Positions 32,764 through 41,481 of a DNA stretch of 64,000 nt are shown one piece after another. The position numbers and the translations under genes were made by a program. Source of the DNA: Agarophyton chilense (lineage: Eukaryota > Rhodophyta > Florideophyceae > Gracilariales > Gracilariaceae); assembly GCA_030374765.1 (NCBI GenBank), contig JARGXX010000132.1:332501-396500 (forward strand). The letters are read 5' to 3'. A model generated the notes under the pieces. It worked only from the letters and a program-made list of their open reading frames with translations. It was not told the origin of the DNA and ran no database searches. Each line of letters starts with the position of its first letter. The stretch's first letter is position 1.

Positions 32764-33677
32764 TGTGGAGCAAAACCCGGCGACGGGAAGTGCTCTCAAG
32801 GTGTTCGAAGCCTTGCTCCCTGGGGGAGGCAGACTCAGAGACAGAGCCCTTCGTTCCACCCGTAGTGTGGGGTGTAACTCCCACGGGGTATTCCGGCAGT
32901 ACCGACGGAGGTGAGGGGTAGAAACCTTTGGATCGGGAATGGGTATGGGTATCCCAAAGAATGGGGGAAAATCCGGCGAAGAGGAAAAACGGGGCGAGGG
33001 TCGGGCACTAACAGGCACCGGACCCGAGAACCAGAAAAGGGGCGAAACAACAAAAGAAACCCAATACAGGGGCGAAAACCTGTCCTCGAAAGGAAACACA
33101 AAAAGCACGCAACAAGTAAGCAGAACCCCCACAGGGTATCGTGCACGCAGGTCGTCTGAGCGGTCCCAAGGGGGTGGTTGCACGGAACCCAAACGTGGGC
33201 ACTCTCCAAGTGGAGTCGTGTCCCTACGCAGGCGTTGCTAACCAGAGCTCGTTCCGGGTTGTAAGGCCGAAACGATGGCGACGAAGAACCTCTAAAGGTA
33301 TCGAAGACCAACCTTGGTTGTCATTTACTCTGAGCTCGGACTGTCAGATCTCGCCTCCCTAAGTAGGGCCCACTAACTAAACTCTACAGTAGTGCACACC
33401 TGCTCAGGGCCATACACGTGGAGATCCCACTGCCAGGGCCCAAAAATCCAACGTTCTAACAAATATCCGAAAATCGGTGCCAAAATTAAGCCACGTGTAT
33501 CACGGGGCCAATCCAACCATGGGCCATCCGAATTTTCCCTTATAGGCGAAATATAACCAGAAAACAGTGCCACCTCAGCACACTATAGAGGGGATCATAA
33601 TCATAACCCTCGGAGGGTTCAATCCTCATTCTATGAGTTGCATCTTCAAGTATCCCCTGACTGGGCGTTGCTCTACA
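32764..33677 (-). repeat. Gyp-C 3' LTR
   Basis: Reads TGTGGAGCAAAACCC...GCTCTACA on the plus strand; the partner is 43593-44506. Open frames inside it (for example 32911-33159) recur identically in the other LTR and are not genes. Confidence 0.95.
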
Positions 33678-33690
33678 TCTCCCCCTCCTT
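33678..33690 (-). other. Gyp-C polypurine tract
   Basis: On the minus strand AAGGAGGGGGAGA directly precedes the LTR start TGTAGAGC. Confidence 0.8.
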
Positions 33691-33756
33691 AAGACGAGGA
33701 AGAACATTCCGAGCCGCGGGTGTCTAACTTTCCGATCACTATACATACTTCTCCCA

Positions 33757-35613
33757 ATGGGGTCCTTCACCACTTCTGAGGCTCGCCACAAAACCGGCAC
33801 ATCGGTACAACTTTCTTCTACTCCTCCGACTTTCGGCGATACGCAACTTCTCGCAGCAGCTGTTTCGACTAGCACTCTCAAGGGAATGAACCCATACGTC
33901 ATCAACCCACTCTCGGGGCCATCGGCCTCCGCGCCGGCGGACAACGAAGCTCCCCAGCAGGGTGGATATTTCTCCGGTTTGGATGCGGCTCCGTCAGGTA
34001 CCGAACCTTCCGCCTAAGCGGGCAACCGACATCCTCAGGAGGATTTGGACATCACCGCGGTGGCGTGGAACTCTGCTCTTGCGATGCCTTTGGTAGCAAA
34101 CTCCAGAGGTTGGATCTCAAACGAATCCTTTCGAAGGTGGAGTCCCCTTACCGATCCGGTGATATATTCCCGCGCTCCGTGGTTCCATTCAACAGCGGTT
34201 CGGGACGATGAGCTCATCGACTCCTACGTGGAGGACGGCTTATTGCCGGGTGGCCTACCTGTCGAGGTTGTACGTTCTCCCAATTGGAGGGCGCGGGTAG
34301 CCATAGAGCCTCAGTATCTATACCGCAGTCGCGGGGAGTCCCTGGACAAGGCACGCGCAGCGATGGCGGCTCTGGCCTACCAGCGATTGGAGAGGTCACG
34401 CTTTGACCATCTGGTTCCCCCGGGGTACGGGTTCGATGTCGCCTATTACCGCACGTACGGTGAGGTCTCCTACGGGGATAACCTGGCAGCCTTTACCGAA
34501 GCCGAGTTCCGCGGACCGGGTTTTCCTCTCCGAGAAGATATGCTCCAATGGAGTCGTCCCATCCTTCGGGCTGTATTCAGGTACCTTCAGCGGCAGTTTA
34601 CCCAGTATGGGTTCGATCGACGCGTGCGCTTCGAGCGCCGCTCGCGCTCCCGTTTCGGGTTCCTTGTCCCGTATCCTCAAGTGGAACTGGAGCGTATCCG
34701 TAACACGGCGAAGCTTGGGCGATTCGTGCCCCTTCCAGCTTTGTGGAGTAAGGTCGAAGTCCCCCGAGGGTGCTTTGCTGAACTGCCCCCATGTATCTAC
34801 TATATCGGGTCTCGTTTGATGCACGACCCGAACTCGGGATACTGGGCCCTCGTTGCAGCCGAGTGGGCAGCCCGCGTAGCGGCGCACCTCCTCTGGGATG
34901 CTCATGACCATTTCCGTATCTGGTATATTCCTCCGATGCTACGGACCATCATGCGTCAGATCGACCTTGTCCCAGTGTTGGGTTCTGCCAGCAACGTGCA
35001 GGACCTGTATCCAATCTTGGACGTGATCGACAACACCCAATGGGATCGAGTTCCAGTGGTAAATCAGCCCGCAGGGGAAGGATCCGCGCGAGACAAGTCT
35101 CCTGGCCGGTATGATCCGGGCTCCGGTAACTGGGTCTATTACAATCTCTTCGAAGGGGTTCGCATCAGCGCGGCGCAAGCACGGGCGCTGATTGACTGGC
35201 CTCGACCGATGCCGGTTGGACACCCGACGGGGTTCATTTATACCGACGATTACGAGTACGAGCCTCCAGTAGACCTGGACGATCCAGCGTTGGATAACGA
35301 AGTGCCAGCTCCTAGTGGAGTACTCCCTGTGGAGCCATCTGCACCCTTCCAACCAGTGGGAACGACCTCAGCTGCGGCGGCGAATGCATCCGGTGGCGGT
35401 CCATCTGCTCCCCCCGGGTGGGGTGTGAACACCCTTGCGCAGGCGCCGGTTGCCACTCCGCAAGCCGATAGTGTGCGACAAAACCTCGTGAACGCAGGCA
35501 TTCCGATTCCCCCGGGTATGACGGATGTGAGCCAGATGTTGGCTTTCGCCTCGGCGTACCATCAGGGTCAGAATCCCAACGGTGGGGCGGGTCCCTCCTC
35601 GGGCTTTCCGTAG
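33757..35613 (+). CDS. Gyp-C antisense ORF (aORF family), open except for one early stop
   Basis: The frame starts MGSFTTSEAR, 79 bp inside the 3' LTR on the strand opposite to pol. A TAA at 34015-34017 follows codon 86; after it the frame is open for more than 520 codons (next ATG at 34084). Landmarks shared with the Gyp-B copy: A-P-W-F-x3-A-V-R-D-D-E-L-I, R-S-R-F-G-F-L-V-P-Y, L-G-R-F-V, E-L-P-P-C-I-Y-Y-I-G (34780-34812), G-Y-W-A-L, F-R-I-W-Y-I-P-P and V-P-V-L-G-S. It is rich in Arg, Trp and Tyr centrally, with an acidic then Pro/Gly-rich tail. No signal peptide, membrane helix, zinc finger or other known domain is visible. The product is unknown; conservation in three elements argues it is a real accessory gene. 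Confidence 0.78.
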
Positions 35614-36012
35614 TTCCGCCTTCGGGCAATTGTGGAGTCCAAAGCTTGGCGACAATAGTAAACTTCTGATATTTGCATAACTTCCTTTCTTCTTCCTTCC
35701 TAGGATCTTAACTTCTACTTCTCTTCTTCTTCCTTCTTAGGATCTTCTTCATCTTCTTCTTCATCTTCTTCCCTTCCTAGGGTCCAATCTTCTTCTGAAT
35801 CTTCTTCTCCACTTCGTGGGTCTTCTTTTCCTTTTTCATTATAAACTGTCCCGATAACCGGTGTTGTGTTCCCCGATTAACGGCGCTAGGCCGAAAGCCA
35901 GTAGACATTCCCTCTCAATACGTGTTCTTCGGGATACTCTCCTCAATTCCTCTTCAGAGGTCCAACATCTTCCTCACTTCGAGGTCGCATCCACACCAGT
36001 TCCCGTGGTGGT
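35614..36012 (-). repeat. Gyp-C purine-rich linker
   Basis: On the plus strand 35685-35850 is almost pure C/T with repeated TTCCTAGGATCTT-like units and CTTCTT runs; the purine-rich strand is the pol sense strand. It separates the convergent aORF and chromodomain frame, as in Gyp-B. Confidence 0.75.
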
Positions 36013-36303
36013 TTACCCGACTTGGGCACGATCCAGATTTGGAGGCAAGGTTACCCGAGCGCTTCGGTAATAGGATAAAACCTTAGACCTCGGAAGGTGC
36101 TCAATGGGTTCCACTGTATCCTCCTCAGGCGAGAATCCGTACCATCGGACTTGGTAGCGAACTTCTCCCTCGGGGGTGTAGATGTGACGCACGATGCGAT
36201 CGATAACGAATTCCTGCGGGTACACTTTTCCCTGTTCGGGCTTCTCTTCCATCTTGGAACGCTCTAGTTCCCTTGAGGGTGTCAAGGTAGGGTCTAGACA
36301 CAC
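36013..36303 (-). CDS. Gyp-C chromodomain frame
   Basis: A short frame (open upstream to about 36376) encodes a clear chromodomain: FVIDRIVRHIYTPEGEVRY, then QVRWYGFSPEEDTVEP and the closing helix LPRSKVLSYYRS. Trp in the usual D-T-W-E-P is Val here. In Gyp-A and Gyp-B the same domain is fused in frame to the integrase tail; here it lies in a different frame, 500 bp downstream of the pol stop. Expression would need splicing, frameshifting or reinitiation, or the fusion has been lost by an insertion. Confidence 0.75.
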   Translation of the reverse strand: MCLDPTLTPSRELERSKMEEKPEQGKVYPQEFVIDRIVRHIYTPEGEVRYQVRWYGFSPEEDTVEPIEHLPRSKVLSYYRSARVTLPPNLDRAQVG

Positions 36304-36802
36304 CCCGGTGGGTTCTTTTCCGTGTTGCGAGCGGGTCTCAGCACTTCGTCCAAACGGCGCCGAGTGGCCTTTGGGCTACGTTGTAACTTCCGTCTACGGA
36401 GTCAAAACGGCCCATTTTTGGGTTCTTCTTAAAGCTGAGATCTTCCCGATAACAACGGTGTTCTTAGGTTCCGTGACGGTTGAGAAACCGCGACGCGGTA
36501 GCGTCTCCAGTCTCAGGGGGGTAAATCTTCAACGTCAACCCGAGCTACGGGGACGAAGGTTGCTCTTGTGCAACGCGCCGTGCGACGGAGGCAGTTTGCG
36601 CGACGGTTGGTCGTCAGAGCCTTTTGACTGGCTCGGTGCCATTCGACGTGGGCCACATAAATGCGCGGGCGCCGGTTGCCACTCCGCAAGCGGATATGAG
36701 GTGGCGCTTTAGGCACGCGCTAGCACTCTCCTAAGCTGTCCCCGACGGGTCTCACTCATTTCTTTCCCATTCCTGTGGGTTCCAGTGTCTCCATAGGAGT
36801 TC
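36304..36802. other. Non-coding gap between Gyp-C pol and chromodomain
   Basis: About 500 bp with stops in the pol frame directly after TAG at 36803. No homologous segment exists in Gyp-B, where pol and chromodomain are contiguous. It may be an intron-like or inserted stretch; I could not identify convincing splice sites. Confidence 0.4.
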
Positions 36803-39800
36803 CTATTCCCATTCCATAACGGAGAGCCAAATTTGGTCAACTTCGTCGTCGAGATCTTCCCCGTGCGGGTCCGCTGACACAGCTCGTTCCCGAGACAGCG
36901 GGGTTTGAGTGTGCGACACCTCAGTGTCTCTTCCGCGGCGGCGGGTGATCTTCGGCTCTATAGGCGTTCCGGGTGCGGAGTTCTCCACACGACTCTCCCT
37001 AGGCGGGTTTTCGTCATCTTTTCTGACGTCGTGCTCGGCTGGGTCGGCGGTGATGTCGCTACCCATACGCTGGGGTTGTGACTTCTCTGTTGCCGGCTCG
37101 GTCGGGCTCGCCGTCTCACTGTGAGAACTAGATTCCTTGTTAGGGCGACTGGCTGACGCCGAAACATCGTCCTGCGAAGGAACTAAGTCCTCCTCCCCCT
37201 CCTTAGGCGGAGAGCCAGGAGGCTTGACTACCTCCGGTGGGGGAGTAACTCTGTAAGAGTTCGTTGGCTGGGCCCTTGAGGGAGCGGGCCCAGGTTCGGG
37301 AGTATCCGAAGTTTCCGGTAGGTCGGTTAAACCACGTTCCGGGTGCGGAAGTATAACGGGGCGGGTGTTCGAATCTCCGCCTGACGGGTTAACTTCCGTT
37401 GAATCATCCCCTGTGGAGGGCGTTGGTGCCGACACCACTTCCACATTTGGGTTGGGCGCTCGTGTGATGCAGTCCCTGGAGATCCGTTCGTGGCGGTTAG
37501 CGATATCCAATACCACCGTGTCCGGGTCTACAGAAACCACCCGATAGGGTCCGTCCACAATTGGCGAAAGCTTGTGCCTACGTTCCTTTTCAGGATTGTA
37601 GTATTCCTTTCGAAGGAAGACGAAGTCGTCAGGCTCCACCTGAGGTAGAGGTTTACGAACCCGATTGTCAAAGTCCTTCTTGTAGGCGCGTTGAGCTTTG
37701 TCCATTGCTTTCCGGGCTATCGGCACCATCTTCGTAAGCCACTCCTTCCAGGCTTCTCGGTACAATCCCGGTGACGGGTACGTCGACAGCGTCGGTTGAG
37801 CCTCGATGGCGACCGGCGGCGGTGTCCTCGACAGTACCAATTCGAATGGGGATAAAGATGTAACCCGATGTACCTGGGTGTTGTATGCATACGTGATAGC
37901 GTATGTGTACAAGTCCCAATTTTTGGGGTGATCCGCAACATACGATCTCAAAGCGTTGAGTATCGTGCGGTTAAACCTCTCCACCTGGCCATTCCCCTGA
38001 GGGTGATACGTAGTAACAAATAAATTCCTTACATCAAGGATTCGACATACATCCTGAAAGAACTTTGATGCGAATTGCCCTCCGTTGTCGGATAACAACT
38101 GCACCGGCGGTCCATATACGAACACCCAATGGGTCACGAACGCTTGCGCGACGGTAGCGGCGGTGATCCGCTTCAGCGGCACAGTTCTCGTTAGCTTAGA
38201 GAATCTGTCAGAAATGACAAGCAGATACCGATGACCTCGGGGCGTTCTGATAAACTCCCCTAGGATGTCTATGGCCACGAATTCGAGTGGAGCCCGTGCC
38301 GGGAACAGCGTCAACTTCTTAGAGTGCTTCCGAAGTTTGACGTCATTCTTGGCGCAATTGGCGCAGGCCCTTCTAACGGCGTAACAATCGAATGCCATTG
38401 CCGGCCAGTAAAAGTCCCTTCTCAACGTGAGGTACAGTTTTCTTCCCCCGGGGTGGGCGCCAACCTTCAAATAGTGAGTGAGGTGTAATTCCCTCTGTTG
38501 TAGGGTGTGCGGCACCACTATCCTCGGGCGAGGTCCAACGGTCCTGATTAGGTAACCCTGATCGTCGTCCTCGAAAGGTAACTGAAATCCTCCGTTGAGG
38601 CGAGCCCGAATCCGTGTACAGAATGGGTCGAGCTGTTGCTCGCGTATCATCTCCTCTGGAGAGATAGGTATAAAAGAGCCGGTCGGCGAATCCAGACTCT
38701 CGTTGACGAGTATATCGTCACAAACATCATCCGTCAGCTGTTGAGCTCCTCCCTCGAGGTCCGATACCATAAAGCATGGGATGTCATCGTCCTCGTAGGG
38801 TTCCGTTTCCGCTGTGGTTCCCAAGCAGGATAGTGCATCAGCCTGAGTGTTCAGCTTCCCTTTCTTGTACAGGATCTCAAAGTCGAATTCCGACAGTCGG
38901 AGACGCCAGCGCATAAGGCGGCCCGAGGGTTCGGAGATCTCCAGGAGCCAACGCAAGCATGCGTGGTCCGTATGGACTTTGAAACGAGTACCCATCAGAT
39001 AGGGGCGAAGTGTAGCTAAGGCCCACACAACGGCTAAACATTCTTTCTCGGAGACCGAGTAGTTCCTTTCATGGACATTCAGGGAACGTGACCAGTACCC
39101 AATAGGGTGACGTTCACCATCCTCAGAGGATTGAAACAGTGCACATCCTACTTGGTTTGCACTAGCATCGGTGTCCACTTCGTAAGGGAGCCCAGGATTG
39201 GGTAGAGCCAAGATTGGCGGTGATGTTACGGCATTCACCAGTGCCGTGAAGGCAGACGCTTCCGCGTCGCCAAAAGGTTCCAGTTCAACTGGTTGTCCCT
39301 TCGTCAGGAGCCTGTTGAGGGGGGTGGCAATATCCGCAAAGTTCGGGACGAATCGGCGATACACGTTACACAGACCTAAGAAGGATCGCAACTCCTTTTG
39401 AGTTTTCGAGTGTTTTTCTTCCTTCAAGGATTTAACTCGTACTTCATCGATTGAAAGCTGTCCGGGACGGATGATATGACCCAGATACTTAACCGAATCG
39501 GTGAAAAACTCGCACTTCTTGAGTTTCAAGGTGATTCCCGCGTCGCGGAGTATCTTCATTACGTCCCTGACGTGTTCGAGGTGGTCATCCAGGTTGTTGG
39601 AGAAGACAATAATGTCGTCTAAATACACTAGACCCGTCCTCCACTTGAAGGGAGCCAACAGAATGTCTATCGCCCGTTGAAACGTTGCGGGGGCATTTGG
39701 CAACCCAAAAGGCATCCTCCGGAATCGGAAAAGTCCTTGATGACACACGAACGCCGTTTTGTCTCGATCTTCCTCCCTAATAGGGACTTGCCAGTAGCCC

Positions 39801-41428
39801 GAATTGGCGTCGAGGGTAGAGAAAACAGTAGCGCTCCCAAGGGAGTCGATGTATTCGTCCATCCGAGGGATCGGGTACACATCCTTAATGGTTACCTCGT
39901 TCAGGCGTCTGTAATCGATGCAGAAACGCCACGATCCATCCGGTTTCGGAACTAACACCACTGGTGAGGCCCAAGCGGACTGGGCAGGTTCAATTACGCC
40001 CGCTTTAAGCATCTTCTCCACCTGAGATTTCTCCTCTTCCCGAGCTTTCGATCCAGCCCTGTAAGGGTGTTGGGCAATAGGCCGAGTGTTCGGTAACAAG
40101 TCGATGCGGTGTTCTGTAATCCCAATAGTTCCAAGGGAACCATCCCACATGGGGGTAAATTCACGAAGCATGTGCCTCAGCTTCTCCCGATGAGATGCGG
40201 GTACATGGTTGAGATCCCATTTTTCCAATTCCTGAACAGGATCCGTCTGGTCTGCTCCTGTGATAGGGGCCGTAACCTTCTGAGGTTTAAATTGTTCAGC
40301 GTGTGGAGCTGCAGTCGTATGCTCACCGTCTTCCGCGATTTCGGCAGTGTCCTCCCCCTCCTTAGGGTCCGCCACACCAAGGACCTCTGCGATAGAGATC
40401 TTTGTAGGTACGACCGCATGCGGGTGTGGAAGAACAGAACCCAGGATCTGGTGTTTGACCAAATGCTGCGTTGTCTTTCCAAAGTTGGCTACCAAAACCT
40501 TGAAAGGTTTATCCGGTTCCACGGAGACAACCCCATTCGCAAGGGCGAGTTGACGCCGCGTATACAGAGACGGGTTCGGTTGTACCACATGCACACCAAT
40601 TTGCTTGGTAACAACTGTGACCCAAACCTGGGTTTCTGGCGGGATAGCCACTGACTTCGCAACCTTTACCCGTGTAGACACCGGGTCCTTCTTCACAGAT
40701 TCCTGCGCGACAGGGAGAGGAACGCGTGTTCGCGCTGCTCCCTGTAAGGTTTTACGAACGATTGGGATCGTAGACCCGTCTTCGAGTTCCACAGTTCTAT
40801 TCCGAGGACGGATGGCTTCCACGAAGCGGTCGCAAAAGTAACAACCCAGTATGACTGGTGCTGCAAGTGACTTGCATACAATAAACTCCAGTTGAACGAG
40901 ATAGGAGCCTAACCTCACCATGAGGGAAATTGTACCCAGTGTCCGTAGCGGGTTGTTGTTCGCATCGGCGATATCCAAACGTGGACCGGTACGAACTTGG
41001 ACCCGGAGCGGCGGGGGTAACAATTCAACATGAATTAAGTTAGGAGCGGCTCCTGTATCCAGGACAGATATTTGACGAACCATAAACTGGTTGGACATGC
41101 CGAAGTCGGCGAATACCTTATAATTCCGCTTGGCCATTACCATAACTCGATCCGGAATACGGAGATTACGGGACCGTATCCACGGGCGACGGAGGATACT
41201 AAAGTATCCCGAGTTAACGTCGGTGTCAGCCGTTTTCCTTGAAAGGATTGTCACAGCTGGGGAGCGAAGCTGGAGCGCCTCGGGCGTCTTAAACTCCGGC
41301 TTAGACGCCCCTCCCGCAGGGGAGACTCCCAAGTTTAGTTTTTCGAAGCGGACCCCACCGAACTCGGTGCAGCTGCCTCGAAGGGGACCGGTTGTTCCCC
41401 GTTCGCGGGTACAAGTTCTGTATCCCTG
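36803..41428 (-). CDS. Gyp-C pol: protease, RT, RNase H, integrase
   Basis: The frame is open from 41428, lies -1 relative to gag, has no ATG near its start and ends at TAG 36803. Counting from the TTG at 41332: protease D92-T-G-A; RT with LDANSGYWQ (motif A) and YLDD at 570-573; RNase H with TDAS (Asp722), the EKECLAVVW Glu and HTDH (Asp789); integrase HHCC at H953, H960, C990, C993 and DDE at D1022, D1082, E1118 (the last two 36 apart). A long Pro/Ser/Glu-rich linker forms the C-terminus. Every catalytic residue I can check is present, so this polyprotein could be functional. Confidence 0.93.
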   Translation of the reverse strand, partial: QGYRTCTRERGTTGPLRGSCTEFGGVRFEKLNLGVSPAGGASKPEFKTPEALQLRSPAVTILSRKTADTDVNSGYFSILRRPWIRSRNLRIPDRVMVMAKRNYKVFADFGMSNQFMVRQISVLDTGAAPNLIHVELLPPPLRVQVRTGPRLDIADANNNPLRTLGTISLMVRLGSYLVQLEFIVCKSLAAPVILGCYFCDRFVEAIRPRNRTVELEDGSTIPIVRKTLQGAARTRVPLPVAQESVKKDPVSTRVKVAKSVAIPPETQVWVTVVTKQIGVHVVQPNPSLYTRRQLALANGVVSVEPDKPFKVLVANFGKTTQHLVKHQILGSVLPHPHAVVPTKISIAEVLGVADPKEGEDTAEIAEDGEHTTAAPHAEQFKPQKVTAPITGADQTDPVQELEKWDLNHVPASHREKLRHMLREFTPMWDGSLGTIGITEHRIDLLPNTRPIAQHPYRAGSKAREEEKSQVEKMLKAGVIEPAQSAWASPVVLVPKPDGSWRFCIDYRRLNEVTIKDVYPIPRMDEYIDSLGSATVFSTLDANSGYWQVPIREEDRDKTAFVCHQGLFRFRRMPFGLPNAPATFQRAIDILLAPFKWRTGLVYLDDIIVFSNNLDDHLEHVRDVMKILRDAGITLKLKKCEFFTDSVKYLGHIIRPGQLSIDEVRVKSLKEEKHSKTQKELRSFLGLCNVYRRFVPNFADIATPLNRLLTKGQPVELEPFGDAEASAFTALVNAVTSPPILALPNPGLPYEVDTDASANQVGCALFQSSEDGERHPIGYWSRSLNVHERNYSVSEKECLAVVWALATLRPYLMGTRFKVHTDHACLRWLLEISEPSGRLMRWRLRLSEFDFEILYKKGKLNTQADALSCLGTTAETEPYEDDDIPCFMVSDLEGGAQQLTDDVCDDILVNESLDSPTGSFIPISPEEMIREQQLDPFCTRIRARLNGGFQLPFEDDDQGYLIRTVGPRPRIVVPHTLQQRELHLTHYLKVGAHPGGRKLYLTLRRDFYWPAMAFDCYAVRRACANCAKNDVKLRKHSKKLTLFPARAPLEFVAIDILGEFIRTPRGHRYLLVISDRFSKLTRTVPLKRITAATVAQAFVTHWVFVYGPPVQLLSDNGGQFASKFFQDVCRILDVRNLFVTTYHPQGNGQVERFNRTILNALRSYVADHPKNWDLYTYAITYAYNTQVHRVTSLSPFELVLSRTPPPVAIEAQPTLSTYPSPGLYREAWKEWLTKMVPIARKAMDKAQRAYKKDFDNRVRKPLPQVEPDDFVFLRKEYYNPEKERRHKLSPIVDGPYRVVSVDPDTVVLDIANRHERISRDCITRAPNPNVEVVSAPTPSTGDDSTEVNPSGGDSNTRPVILPHPERGLTDLPETSDTPEPGPAPSRAQPTNSYRVTPPPEVVKPPGSPPKEGEEDLVPSQDDVSASASRPNKESSSHSETASPTEPATEKSQPQRMGSDITADPAEHDVRKDDENPPRESRVENSAPGTPIEPKITRRRGRDTEVSHTQTPLSRERAVSADPHGEDLDDEVDQIWLSVMEWE

Positions 41429-41481
41429 TCAGCAAGGTGAGCTCGGAGTATCCTTTGTTCTTCATAGGACCTACTCGGGAC

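Noticed and set aside
32764-33677. Several 60-158-codon frames in the Gyp-C LTRs
   Set aside because: The same frames occur in both LTRs because the LTRs are duplicates; no domain or codon signal supports them.
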